Under the pieces are notes generated by a model. It did no database searches and had not been told where the DNA came from. It was given only the letters and a program-made list of their open reading frames with translations. This document shows positions 45,762 to 57,849 of a stretch of DNA of 64,000 nt, one piece after another. This DNA is from Magnolia sinica (Eukaryota; Streptophyta; Magnoliopsida; Magnoliales; Magnoliaceae): positions 22,700,032 through 22,764,031 of the forward strand of contig NC_080582.1 of NCBI RefSeq assembly GCF_029962835.1. The letters run 5' to 3'. Both the position numbers and the translations under genes were made by a program. Each line of letters starts with the position of its first letter. Position 1 is the first letter of the stretch.

Positions 45762-46679
45762 ATTGCAGGTTAGAGGCTACAACATCGGTGCTCGCCTTCG
45801 CACGACATGTACCTACAAGCTACGGGCTACATCGTCAGGCAGCTATAGGCTAAAAGGTTTGAAATATCTAGCTTTGGAGAGTGTTGTTTGTATCCAGACA
45901 CGTGCATTCTAAACACAATCACTTCAAAAGTGCCTATGTGCCATGCATGTGAAAGATCCATACCGTTCATTAATTAGATCCAACAACAAATAATATTATC
46001 CCAACAAACAAGGGATGGAAACTGAACATATAGGAATATGACACAAATACATGTGAAGAAAATAGTCAGAAAAGAAAACTAATAGTCAATATTCAAGAAT
46101 GACATTTGTCACCCCCTGATGAGTTGCACCAGCCTGATTTATTAAGCAAGGACACATTCACCAATCGGCCTACATGGCTGAATCTAAGTCCACCTGGCTG
46201 ACTTGTGTGTGGCCCACCTGCATGCGCTGATGTATACGATTCATCTTTTTTTTAATGATATGACATGGTTTGCTTCCAGGAAGCTTCCTTCAATGGGCGT
46301 TTTCATTCATTTTAAAAAAACCTCACCTTTTCAAAATAAACCATGGTTGAGAATACATGGTTATATAGTTTCAGAGAAATGATACAGTAAGTGTATGGAA
46401 ACCTGACTGTATACCTACTTTTATTTGATTTAGTTATCATCCCCTCACTCCAGATCGGTTTGGATCGGGTCAGTCCAGATTCATTCGGATTGGGTTTTTG
46501 GATCTGATCGGTCCGGATTGACCACAATCCGATCTCGATTGAAAAACTATCAGATTTGAACGGCCTTACTCGATCCGCACCGATCCAGGCCGTCGGTTCG
46601 ATTCGGAACGGGTCGAATTGGGTCTGATCGGGTCGAATCCACTGGATCGAGTTAGATATGCCCAACTCTAACTTCTATC

Positions 46680-47906
46680 ATGAATGATGGGGACATCACG
46701 CGCACACACACACGCATGCCACCCCCCTTACTCACGTATGCAAGGAGAAGGAGGAACCCACCATCAATCTGGATTGATGACGACGTCCAAGGATGGCATC
46801 CTAGCTAGAAGACGGAGCTTTGGTTCGTTGAAGTGGGCCCGATAGTCAAGTAAAACTCATCATGGGATCTCATAATCGTGGCCCACTAGTCTGATTAATC
46901 TCATATTTTAGTTTTTGGTTATTAATGTTATTTAGAATATCATGTACGCTTTAGATTTCTTTGATTGATTTTATTTTGGTTTACTTCATCGTCAAGTAAC
47001 AGGTTGCGCACATGGCACGAGTTTTGGGGTATAGGGTTTTCTTATAAATAGGCACCCCTTGTATTTTTTTAGATTATTAAAGTTTAATAAAATTTCTGCA
47101 TTTTCATACTCCGCTGAGTTCTTGAGTTGCCGAAATCCAATTAGGTGCGAAGCCCTCCCTTCATCGAAGGGCTAATTACCGTGGTGTGAAGCCACATCTA
47201 TCCCGATTCGCCCCTATCCTCTAACATCTCTACTTCTCATCTCTTACCACCATCCGTGCTTCAAATTTGTCCTTTATTGCAACAGTTTTCCTCTTTATAG
47301 CAGAATTCTAGATTCTCACCCTACAGGAGGGCTAAAACTTCGGCGGAGCACCACGCACAGCCCGTAGCTCAGATCTACCTGAAACTTAGGGGTTTTAGAG
47401 CCCACTCCTGGTTGACAAGACTCAAGGCTTCCGTTTCCAAGTGTACGACCCCCTCGCACGTGCGGCCAGGCCCCTGCACATGTGTGTCAAGCCCGGCCCA
47501 CTGTCCGCACGCGGGGACTGTTTTTCGGTTCAGGTTTTCTTCTTATTTTTCCCTCACATACCTATTTTTCATAACCATAATCCTATATTGCATTATCTTT
47601 AATTTGTTTACCCCTTTTCTTACCCTAGGGTTCCCTGAATTGAAATTGGTGAATCCCTTGGATTAGGGACTGATTGTTGTGCATGTCTGGATGATTATTA
47701 CTCACCTTTGAGTATCGTTTGGTTTATAATTTTTACTAATCCAACCCTTTCCTATGTAGGCCTGGACTCGTGCAGATTCTCCTTGTTTGAATGTTTGAGC
47801 TTTTGTGTGGGATGTGGAATTATTATGTGATTGTTTCTGAATTAGTATGATGTAAAGCTTGAGATCTTGCATATCATATTTAATTTTCATGTCCTGCATC
47901 AATGAA
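46680..47906 (+). mobile_element. Solo LTR, family 1, copy 2, TSD ATGAA
   Basis: 46685-47901 (1,217 bp) starts TGATGGGGACATC and ends TCCTGCATCA, matching 6653-7847 throughout and in the same orientation. Exact duplication ATGAA at 46680-46684 and 47902-47906. It starts two bases after the target duplication of the neighbouring hAT element. TATA box at 47043-47050. No internal coding region. Confidence 0.93.
47043..47050 (+). promoter_or_regulatory. TATA box of solo LTR copy 2
   Basis: tataaata followed by ggcacccc, as in copy 1 at 7008-7015. Confidence 0.7.
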
Positions 47907-48299
47907 TCTTGAGAATCTCATGGCACTTCTAGTCGCTACTTTTGCCTAGGAGTAAAAAGATTGCACCAAGCACAACAGGTGAAATGTACTAAACAACAGG
48001 CTGCGTTGTGTTGTGGCTCCTTAAGTTGAGCATGCATGTGAGAAAGTAATGCACAATTAAAAGAGATTGAAAAATGATTAATTTCACATTCAAATTGTAT
48101 GGTGATGAGACCATAGGCCTGACCTTTTAGCGCAAGTTTAAACTTAGCCACTAAGTGAAAGTCAAGCTCCTATGGACAACATGGACCAAGCTAAAACTTG
48201 TTATTTCCATGTATTTGAATCGTGTAAGCATGTTGATCGACAATCAAGTTTGATTATTGTATGTATCATGCGTTTGTAATCATGTCTTGTTTATAATAG
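47907..48299. other. Non-coding, nothing recognised
   Basis: No exon, repeat boundary or motif supported. Confidence 0.3.
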
Positions 48300-48720
48300 T
48301 ATAACCAACCACCTTAGGGAGGTCCGCAGGGCACCCATTACTGGCCAACTGAGCTAGACCACTCGCGAACAAATTACCTTCACGAAGGGTGAGAGAAAAC
48401 TTAAGGTTGAGGGGACATCGCTTTCTCTGGATGTTCCGCAAACGGTACTAGATGTTCCAAGGGCTTGAGGCTAAAGGGTTTGAGGTCGCTTCCGTTATTA
48501 CATGAGAGTCGATCTCCACAATGATATTGGACAGACCTATATGTATTTACAAAAAATTTAAGCCATCTATCAACACCTGTATTTCAACAATTATATTATG
48601 AACCCGACCATAACAATTATAGAATGCAAGGATCATGCGAAAGGCATTATCTCCCCCCTCCCCATTCGAGTTTCCTCTTTGAGGAGTCGGTTATATTCAA
48701 TTTTAGCCAACCCTTCTATG
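48300..48720 (-). mobile_element. LINE RNase H fragment
   Basis: Minus strand from 48715: LNITDSSKR (LNVDGSxxG position), GGGDNAFRMILAFYNCYGRV, VEIQVLIDGL (E of the active site), then LSNIIVEIDSHVI (ESDS position) and SLTLREGN.FA.GLAQLA. This is the same RNase H region as at 11022-11400, heavily decayed with frame changes. No other LINE domains adjoin. Confidence 0.7.
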
Positions 48721-48779
48721 GTTTATGTCATTTGATAATTGTATCATCTAATGGATTCTACTTGTTGAGGAGTAGATCG

Positions 48780-51500
48780 TAGACTCTCAGACTTTGCTAT
48801 GGAGGCATGCAATGTTTGATTGGGATATGCAACAAATGGATTCAATCATTTTGGTAACAAGAACGATGCACAAAGTTGTTGGCCTGTTATGATTGTTCTG
48901 TACAATCTACCTCCATCTTTATGTATGCAAAATGAGTTTACGATATTGATACTATTGATTCTCAGAAAAAATGGTCAAGGACATGACATTGGCGTGTCGC
49001 TGATTACAGAATCGAATGATTTGTGGTACTTTGAAAATGAAACATATGACTCTAAATAAGAGTATGTTTACTATGAAAGCGATCCTTTTATGGGCTATTC
49101 ATGATTAGTCACAGTACAAACATTTGTTGAGTTGTAGGACTGAAGGAAAGTATGGTAGTCCTGTATATAGAGAAATGACACAGTCAATGTGACTAAATCA
49201 TGGAGGGAAGTTTGTATACATAGGACACAAGAAAAAAATTTAAAAAAAAAAACCTAATGGATCCAAAGTGTCCTTTTAGAATGTAAAAATCACAATTTAA
49301 TGAGGAGGAAGAACAGAGGAAACCGAGTCATCGTTTGAGTGGTGTTGAATTATTATACAAACTAGAAATTATTGAGACTGATTTTGGAAATGTAGCAGGC
49401 AAAAAGAGGAAAAGTTTGGCATATATGATGAAACTCTATGATAAAAGAAATCAATCTTTGACTTGTTATACTAGAAGGTGCATAAGTTAATATTCTATTT
49501 GTTATACATGATCTTATTTATTACCTGTTTGTTTTTTGGTTTTTAATAATTCTCTAAGACCTATATATCATATCAATCTTATATGATATGTCTATTTGCC
49601 ACAATCTAAATATGATGTACATTGAAAAATAATATGGCAGAAAACCTCATTGCAACAGTCATGAACACAAAGGATAAGACTAAGGATGGTCGTAAAGCCC
49701 GCTTAAATCTAAAAGAAATAAAGACAAAGAGACAATTGTGATTGGTGACTGTTAACGATACCAAGGTTTTACCTAAAGTTCCTTATGAATTGTCTTAGTC
49801 AGAGAAAAAATTAATTTACAAAACCTTGTATAATTTGAATGTTCCTATTGGGGCTAGTTTGAATTGAAAACATAATATGAGCTTACAAATACTTCAACTG
49901 CAAAACTTAAAGTCACATGATTATCACATCTTGATACAACAATTACCACTAGTATTGTTAATGTATGCTTTGAAGTTACAAAAGCATAAACCATTATTGG
50001 CCACTTTTGATATTTTTCAATATCTTATACTCGAACGTTATTCACCATAAGGAGCAACAAAAAATGAAAGACCAAATTGCAAAAACTATTTGTATCTTTA
50101 AAAAGTATTTGCTTCTTACATTTTTTTTTTATTTTCATGACACACCTCCTTGTGAATTTTGTGAAGGAGGCGCTCATATGAGGTCCCTTCTAAGGTAATT
50201 AAAACTTTGTGAACATTAGATGTATCCTTTCAAGAGGTAATTAAAAAATGTATCAATGTTTCATGAATAATTTTAAATATAATATGATTGTTATGACTTT
50301 AATCAGGATGATGAAGAGTTATAAACAATACGTAGAGAATCAAACATTTCCAAAGGGTTCTATAATAGAATGATATCTCATGAAAGAAGTAATGATGTAT
50401 TCCATGCATTATATGATAGATGGTTTATATAAATTAGGAAGTCACCGGCGAAGACATGGAACATTCATGGATGATGATGGTGAACTTGCATACCATGATG
50501 ATAAAAATTGAAAGCCATACGTTCTAACTCCAGTGCAATGCCAGCAAGTGCGCAAATGGATTTTCAGGCAATCTGCTTCAAACACTGAGTAAGAGAAGTA
50601 TGTTTTCATCTAATATTTTTCATTTATATTGAATTTACACGTGCACATGTGTATGCTTATGTCTCAAAAGCACACTCACATTATGATTTACGAAAAGTAT
50701 CAAGAATATGTTCAAAGTCTTGTGCTTCAAAGATACTCATTAAGGGTTTATAATTGGAAGGTCACTCACAATTGGAGAAACCAATAAATTAATTTCCATG
50801 GGTTAGACAACAATTAGAAGATGGATCAAGTACTTCGATCACAAAGTGGCTTGTCGATGGCCCAATGTTAATATCATTTCATACAATGCTTACACGATTA
50901 ATTGATATGTTTTCTATATATCGGAAAATGAAATGAGCTCGTCGACACAAAACTCTAAGATTTTTATAAAGGTTGTAACTAGTTTCAAGAAAGTGTTAAG
51001 GATACCAATTTGATGGATGAAGAAGTCACTTATTACGACATTATCAAACCAATACTTGAATTAGACTACATTGACTTTAAGGAGACGATCATGTATTGTA
51101 TTGGGTACGTATAGATGACTTAAATGGATATTTAGTTGATCTAGAGACGAATTTGATATAAGTTAAACCTAGAGAGATTAATGCAAAATACTAAAGAAGA
51201 TGACAAGCCTTTTATTCTTGCATCACAAGAAAATTAGGTCTTCTATTGCAAGGATTGTAGTAGACCTATGGATTCTTGGCATATTGTCTCCGGGATATCT
51301 ATGTTTATGAAGATCGGTTAGCTTTTTATGGTAATGATGAATGCAAATCCTTTAATATAAGCACTACGAGAATATGTCACAAAAGACAACGATGAAATTT
51401 ATTGTATTACATCAAACATGTAACTGAATTTACTCAAAAGAGAGATGTGAAAATGGAAATGAACTACAATGACCTAATTTTATCATGATCCATGATAAGT
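48780..51500 (+). pseudogene. CACTA (En/Spm) TNP2-type transposase remnant with DUF4218/4216-like parts
   Basis: Plus-strand blocks in family order: GFNHFGNKNDAQSCWPVMIV and YNLPPSLCM (48835-48930), GQGHDIGVSL (48975-49005), LKSHDYHILIQQLPL (49908-49950), KDQIAKTICIFKKYLL and KEALI (50065-50175), NQTFPKGSIIE (50335-50370), EDDKPFILASQEN (51200-51235) and VFYCKD. These follow TNP2 transposase (GFNPFG....WP, YNLPP..CM) into the DUF4218 and DUF4216 regions. Stops and shifts occur throughout, so it is a relic. Element termini (CACTA) were not found. Confidence 0.78.
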
Positions 51501-52711
51501 ATGTAGGCAGTTCTCTCATTGTTTACGGAGTTTAGGAAAAAAAAAAAAGAGACAAACCATTACCACTTGAATGATTAGATTAATCCAGGTATTATTGTAA
51601 TGAATACATGTAATATCTACTAGTTCTTATTGTTTTAAAAAAATGATGCTAACAATTTACCTTTTTTATTTCAGGCAATCATTTGGAATGGATAATGTAG
51701 GAAAAGCTCGAAGAAGTCAATTTTCTCATCTTATGTTCACTTCTGTTACCACAACAGTCTTGGAAAGTATATTTAATTGTACTTTATTAAATCTTTTTTA
51801 CAGAAATTTTTGTAGATTTTTGTTTCATGTTATGATAATCTAAGATACTAATAAAATAATATAGTTGTTCATAGTCAAGGTTGGGATGATCAAAAAATAA
51901 GTATAGAATTCAGTACTAGTTTGGCTCAAGTAGTCATTGAAGGATTGCATGGTACTACTTGTAACTCCATGAAAGATACTAACACCATGCACATGTACTC
52001 CTTGTAAGTCCGTGAAAGAAAAATAATCTTTTAGAATTTCAATATACTTTAATTGCATTGTATTTTATTTGATTTGAAAAAGAAAAAATAGTGGATTATT
52101 GTGATTTTAGATTATATAAAATGCATTTAACAAGTGTATAGTGGATTATGTATTTATGGATTTGTGATTAGATATTTTGGATTTCTAATTTCTCTTTTTC
52201 CGGACGTGCCTTCTAGTTCTTTATTGTCATTTCAAAGCTGAGTACAATTTATTTTGGTAGTGAGTGTATGGTTTATGAAAAATGTGTGATTAATGGCATG
52301 GATCATCTTCCACTAACGAAATGGATAATAATAGTTCTTATCATTCGTTCCTTCACTGAAACATGGTCGGCATCTTCCACTGCAGATCCGTCATCGCCAT
52401 CAATGGTAACCGGCTTTGAATCGATAGTCAAGAAATACGAAGGCATGTCTGAAAAAAAGAAAGATGAACTACAGTGATTTGATCTTATCACAATGATAAG
52501 TATATAGGCAACTTTCGTTGGTTATAGAGAGTCTAGTCAAAATAAAAAATTAAAACTTAAACCCTCACTATGAACTAGTTGCACTAAAATTGCATGTCTT
52601 TTTTGTTGCATTTGGGTGCACTGTTTAGATTGAATTGTATTAATTAATTTGTGAAAATGACCAAATTGTAAATACTTAAGCATTCTCATTATTGGACCCT
52701 TTACTTAACAT
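51501..52711. other. Probable CACTA remainder, not coding
   Basis: AT-rich; the phrases tatttgattttagattata-like and 'gtatagtggattat' recur at 52135 and 53205. Plus-strand frames at 51643-51843 (GMDNVGKARRSQFSHL) and 52268-52477 (GFESIVKKYEGMSEKKKDEL) look protein-like and could be CACTA-derived, but I cannot assign them. Confidence 0.35.
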
Positions 52712-53040
52712 TTAGGGGATGTTTGGTTTTCCACTTACAACCGTAATTGTAAATGGCTCATGATTATTTACTTTTGTTATTTGATTGTCACATCATATGC
52801 ATTTGACTATAATGATGATTTTGTTACATTATTTGTTTTACTTTAAAATTACCCTAAAAATGGTGGTTTTGTAAGGTAAAAAAAATGTAATAATTACATT
52901 TTACTTTACCTCCGTTTATAAGTGTATTTGACACTTGATCCATGGGTCATAATTCTTTATTAAAAAATGCCTATAAAATGGTAATAATTTCTCATTTACC
53001 TTACATTTTACCGAAAATTGAAAAATTAAACAAGTCCTTA
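52712..53040. mobile_element. Tourist-like (PIF/Harbinger) MITE, TSD TTA
   Basis: Element 52715-53037 (323 bp) begins ggggatgtttggttttcc and ends in the inverse of ggacttgtttaatttttc, with TTA on both sides (52712-52714, 53038-53040). The G-rich start with tgtttgg and a TWA duplication are marks of Tourist-like MITEs. Non-coding. Confidence 0.7.
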
Positions 53041-53737
53041 ATGTATGAGTTTGTGTCATTTCTGAATGTCTGTGTAAGAAAAAGAAACTTTCAAAATTTG
53101 GATATACTTTAATTGCACTATATTTTGTTTGATTTGATAATGAAAAAGCAATGTAATATAATTATTTTAGATTGTATAAAATGTGTTTATCAAGTATATA
53201 GTGGATTATAGTAATTTTATATAAAGAAAAGTTGTTTATTAGGTATATGGCCATATCGGTGCTTAAACTTCAGCAAATTTTCATCATTTTTTTTTAATAT
53301 CTAAAAAAGATTCGACGACCTAGAGCCGTTGACTATAAAAAATAAAAAATAAATAAAAAATCAGCCCAGAACGACAGCTCCTAGTCGTCGAGTAATGAGC
53401 CATGAATGACGACTTCAGATCGTCAAATTTAGTCCCCACCAACACATCCAATGACTCTAAGCTGCGGAAAAATAATTGGCGGCTTACCAACGTTTCTTAA
53501 CCGCTGAATTATTTCTTTGTCGAGACTTTTATTTGACGGATTGTCCGAACTGACAAAAACAATAAGGTGGTTTTGAGCTGTCGAATTTTGTTTTCAAACT
53601 CAAAATTTTCGACGGCCCTTCTCGATGCCCATATCTATCGAATTTCTACAAATTCAATGGCGGGCCTTTTTCACATAATATCTACTTTAGAATGGCATAC
53701 CAGAATCCTATGCAACATCAGCCTAGTGCATAGGTTT
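53041..53737. other. CACTA-like subterminal repeats
   Basis: Between 53300 and 53640 short inverted words recur: tcgacgacctagagccgttgac, cgacagctcctagtcgtcgag, gacgacttcagatcgtc, cgacggcccttctcg. Such short mirrored 'GACG' words resemble CACTA subterminal repeats and may belong to the transposase remnant upstream. Ends not found. Confidence 0.4.
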
Positions 53738-54243
53738 GGCTAGTGATCCAGCACCATCCATCTAGCTAGTGTCAAAACCCTATGGGCCCCATCATGATGT
53801 ATTGTTTTATTCATGATCTCCATCCAATTTTCCAAGCGCATTTTAGGCATGAGCCCAAAAATAGGTAGATCTAAAGTTCAAGTGGACCACACAAGAAATA
53901 GTAGGGATTGAACGCTTACTGTTGAAAACTTCCCAGGAGTGACAAGTTTTTTAGATCGAGTTGGTATTTGTGTTTTCCTTTCATCCAGCTCCGTGTGACC
54001 TTATGAACTTATTGAATGACAAATAAACATCACTATAGGCCCTATAAAGATTTCAACGGTGGACATCATTCTCCCATTGTTTCATATGGTGTGGTTCACT
54101 TTAGCATTGGATTGGCCTCATTTTGGCTCATGCCCTAAAATAAGCTAGAAAAATGGATGGAGGGCGAGAATAAACATCTACATCATGGTGGGGCCCACAA
54201 AGTTTTGACACCAACTAGCTGGTTGGTGTTGGGATCACCAGCC
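53738..54243. mobile_element. Foldback MITE with >60-bp inverted ends
   Basis: The left end ggctagtgatccagcacc (53738) pairs with ggtgttgggatcaccagcc (54225-54243), continuing inward through ctagctagtgtcaaaaccc/aaagttttgacacc and gggccccatcatgatgta/catcatggtggggccc. Total 506 bp, mirrored about a centre near 53990. No coding capacity. Confidence 0.75.
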
Positions 54244-54692
54244 ATATTGCGTCTTCCTGAACACCTAAGCTTTATGGGTGCAATATGTTGCATATGTAAA
54301 TTAATCCACTTTGCCCATCAAGTGAGCTTCTTGATTTCGGGTGATGGGGCAAACAAAACTTAGCAAAATCCACAACTCAGGTGGGCCACACCACAGAACA
54401 ATGAGGATGGGGTAGAGCCAATTATTTATTTACAGGGCCTCTTACGATTTTTTAAAACACAACATAAGACATAAGTTTTTAAGATTCTAGATTTCAAAAT
54501 TTCGAGTTTCTATTAAAATAAAAATAACTCATATTATCTACTTTAATCAAGTCATTGAGAAAACTATTGGATTATCAATTCCAACCCTTCAAAGTCTCTC
54601 CCAAATTATCTTAGATGAAGGAGAGGTTGAGAGACAACATGTCAACCTTAGACTAAGGCCAGGGAAGACGTAGTGAGCCATCTATGGATGGA

Positions 54693-54733
<41 letters not shown>

Positions 54734-54796
54734 GGTGACGCCCAAGGGGTGACCAAGCCAGGGCTCTCGCTACCCACCATCTTACTCTAGGATAAT
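54244..54796. other. Non-coding, target region of copy 2
   Basis: Contains (CT)n at 54699-54732. The sequence ctaggataatattta before 54802 joins atttatgcataaggag after 60524, i.e. the same older repeat continues on the other side of the insertion. Confidence 0.5.
54699..54732. repeat. (CT)n microsatellite
   Basis: Uninterrupted CT dinucleotides, about 34 bp. Confidence 0.95.
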
Positions 54797-56589
54797 ATTT
54801 ATGTCACGCCCCAAACTTGAAAACCGGGCTCACAAAATTTTCGATCGCCAAATCCGGTGCCGACAGCCTCCGTAGTACCCCATTCTCGGCTCCCAGCGCG
54901 CAAGCACCAGATTCTGATCTTGGGATCCTACAAAGAGGATTTTCCAATGTACATTTATCTCATAAGAAGCATAACCACAAGTTTACCTAAATCACAAAGA
55001 CAACATCATCATCACATATCCACTAATATAAATATTTGAATACAATGCTGAAAGGAAAATACATATATCGAAAATCAAAACTCCAGAGGTCCGCTGCATG
55101 CTCCAAGCTCAGCGCTGCTGCAACCTAATGCCACCTGCACGCATCTATCATGCATAAGCTTATAGAAAGCTTAATGGGTGGTGAAAGTGTGTGTGCAAGA
55201 TAAGTGTCAAGTAAGCAATATCAAAATAATCAGAGTAAGCAGAAATACTGATAAGTCCATGAGTCATACAATATCAGAGTACGCAATACAAATCAACTAT
55301 GTAAATAAGGAGTCATAGAGAGAAAAATATCAGATGCCGAGGGTACAATGCAATATTTAAATCCTACTAAGTCCATCTAGGCCATATAAGTACAAAAAAT
55401 ACATCAACCTAAAATGTCATATGCCTGCGGATACAATATGCGATGCGAATGAAATGACCAAGCTGGAGTGTGAGGTTGGGATGATAGTACGTAGTATGGT
55501 AGGCTACAAGGTCCATCATAAGGGACTTCTATCCAAACCAGTCCCATACCTAAATTTGGATAGTCAGACTCAATGTGGTAAACCCCTTATCTCAAGTTAG
55601 TCGCCCGCCCAACCGAAATCCTAGCCATGCGAAGGTACACGTAACAACTGGTTATGCACCATCAGCCCAAGTGGATAATGAATTAATGAATGAATGAGTA
55701 TGCAATTCCTACTCAATAAGTCCACATATCAGTACGGTTCCTTTCTAAAAAATCACCGAGGTCTATTACACTCTAAACCAGATTGCCGCCCTATTACACG
55801 CAACAAGGTGAGTGGAAGAGACCTCACTATCCGCTTGCCAATATCGGGCCTGACTCGTTAATAGCGGACGCATTCCTCGAGCTAGTCAGACTCAGCCTAG
55901 CATTACCCCCTCCTCTCGGGCAGGTAAGGTCGTACCCCCTTCCAACCGACCACGACACAGTGGGAGATGCGGCTTAATGGTATACAGCTCTCATGCGCTC
56001 ATGTATCCACTCAGTCTAGACGTTGGAGCAACCTCTGGAATCAAAATGGTTTAGGGACTTTCACCCAGGGATATCTATAACACCCTATGTAAAACAGATT
56101 TTCGGTGTCCCATCTGGCCATCCATGAAATACCTGTAGAGGCTACGACCCTGATGTTGATAGGGTGTATAATAATCACAACACACAATGCAAGATGCATG
56201 AGTCATACAATCCAGTCATGCATCAATCCTGCGCATACCGTGTACTCATGTGAGACAATCTCCACCTATCAAAGAGTCTCATAACAACATGTCCAATGAC
56301 ATATGCAATTGTTAACCACATCTCATAATAAACATACAGATGATGCGTATGGGCATGTATCGTGATGCTATGCTGTCACATACTCATAATCGGTATCAAT
56401 AACCGGTCTCGACAATCGGCCTCGACAATGTGGACAATTAAACAACATTGCCCCCAAGGAGTGGCCCACATAGAGCCTAACATATAGTGGACCCATAGCC
56501 TCACATAAGAGCCTACTACACATCACGATGGGTTCCAAATACGGGCTACATATACATCACATTGGGCCTTAAACACAAGTCGCATATAC

Positions 56590-57210
56590 ATCATATAGGT
56601 CTCGACAATCGAAATCCGCCTCAACAATCGGAATTGACACTTGGAATCGGTCTCGACAATCGGAATGGGCCTATACAATCGGCCTCGACAATCGGAATCG
56701 GCCTCGATACTCAGCATCGACAATCGGAATCGGCTTATACAATCGACTTCGACAAATCGAAATCGGCCTCGACAATCGGAACTGGCTTATACAATCGGCC
56801 TTAACAAATCAGAATCGGCCTCGATACTCGGCCTCGACAATCGGAATTAACCTATACAATTGGCATTAACAAATCGGAATTGGCCTCGATACTCGGCCTC
56901 GACAATCGGAATCGGCCTTGATACTCGGCCTTGACAATCGGAATCGGTCTATACAATTGGCCTTGACAAACCGGAATTGGCCTCGATACTCGACCTCGAT
57001 ATTTGGCCTCGATAATCGGAATCGGCCTCGACAAATCGGAATCGGCCTATACAATCAGCCTCGACAAATCGGAATCAGCCTCGATACTCGGCCTTGACAA
57101 TCGGAATCTGCAATCGGCCATGACAATCGAAATCGACAATCGATCACGATAATCGGCCTAACAAGGCCTAAGGGAAGGTCCTATACAATCGGCCTCGACA
57201 ATCGAAATCG
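56590..57210. repeat. CGATT satellite, copy 2
   Basis: Words acaatcggaatcggcctcg / tcgatactcggcctcgac repeated about 25-35 bp apart. It is shorter than in copy 1 and is dominated by a different word (ggcctcgac), so the 240-bp higher-order period is not evident. Frames spelling RPIPIVE-like repeats are artefacts. Confidence 0.8.
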
Positions 57211-57399
57211 GCCTCGACGCAAGGCAAGGTCCATAAATGGACAGCCAATGATAAATCAAGCAATATCAATGGGGCCCAATAATTTGGGTTAACCCACTAG
57301 AGAATGATGAGAATGAGTCTAAACAGGCCTAAGGAAAGGTCACAATGTGGACTTTTAACCATCACTGCCCATCAATGTGGATATTTAACTAACATTGCT

Positions 57400-57780
57400 C
57401 CCAAGGAGTGGTCCACATAGGGCCAAACATATAGTGGGCCCATAGCCTCACACAAGGGCCTAATACACGTCACAATGGGTCGCATTCATGGGCCGAAAAT
57501 ACATCACAATGGGCCTCATCACATGGCTTAATGTACATCAAGTCGGCTACATCAATGGGCCGCACTAATGGGCCTCATACACATCAAGTGGGCTACATCA
57601 ATAGGCCACACTAATGGGCCTCATACACATCAAGTGGGCTACATCAATGGGCCATAAATATACAACAGGTGGGCCCTGCACATGGGCCTTATACATAATA
57701 ACGGGCCCCATCACTTGTACACCACATTAGACCTCATATATAAGCCTCAGATATACATCATAGGTGGGCCCTATCACATA
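57400..57780. repeat. GGCCC-type tandem repeat, copy 2
   Basis: catcaatgggccgcactaatgggcctcatacacatcaagtgggcta repeats at 57540-57660 in near-identical form (unit ~50 bp here), grading into the diverged ~34-bp pattern seen in copy 1. Confidence 0.7.
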
Positions 57781-57849
57781 GCCAGGCGGTGTGGATGAAT
57801 CACATCCATCAAGGTGGGACCGGCAGAAAGACGGCGTGGACATAAAATA

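Larger units (their letters stand above)
44781..46678. mobile_element. hAT-type element, 1.88 kb, TSD ACTTCT(G/A)T
   Basis: Ends TAGAGGTGGGCATCGG (44789) and ...ATGCCCAACTCTA (46670) are inverted repeats with one mismatch in 13. Flanks ACTTCTGT (44781-44788) and ACTTCTAT (46671-46678) match at 7 of 8, giving the 8-bp hAT signature. Both subterminal ~220 bp are full of ggatcgg/cgactcgg words in opposite orientation, as in the element at 29999. The middle holds a foldback MITE and non-coding DNA; no transposase. Confidence 0.85.

Noticed and set aside
52315-52477. Conserved peptide-like frame GFESIVKKYEGMSEKKKDEL as a gene
   Set aside because: No start context, no homologue recalled; probably CACTA-derived or chance.
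56523-57054. Frames with RPIPIV-type peptide repeats
   Set aside because: Translation of the CGATT satellite.
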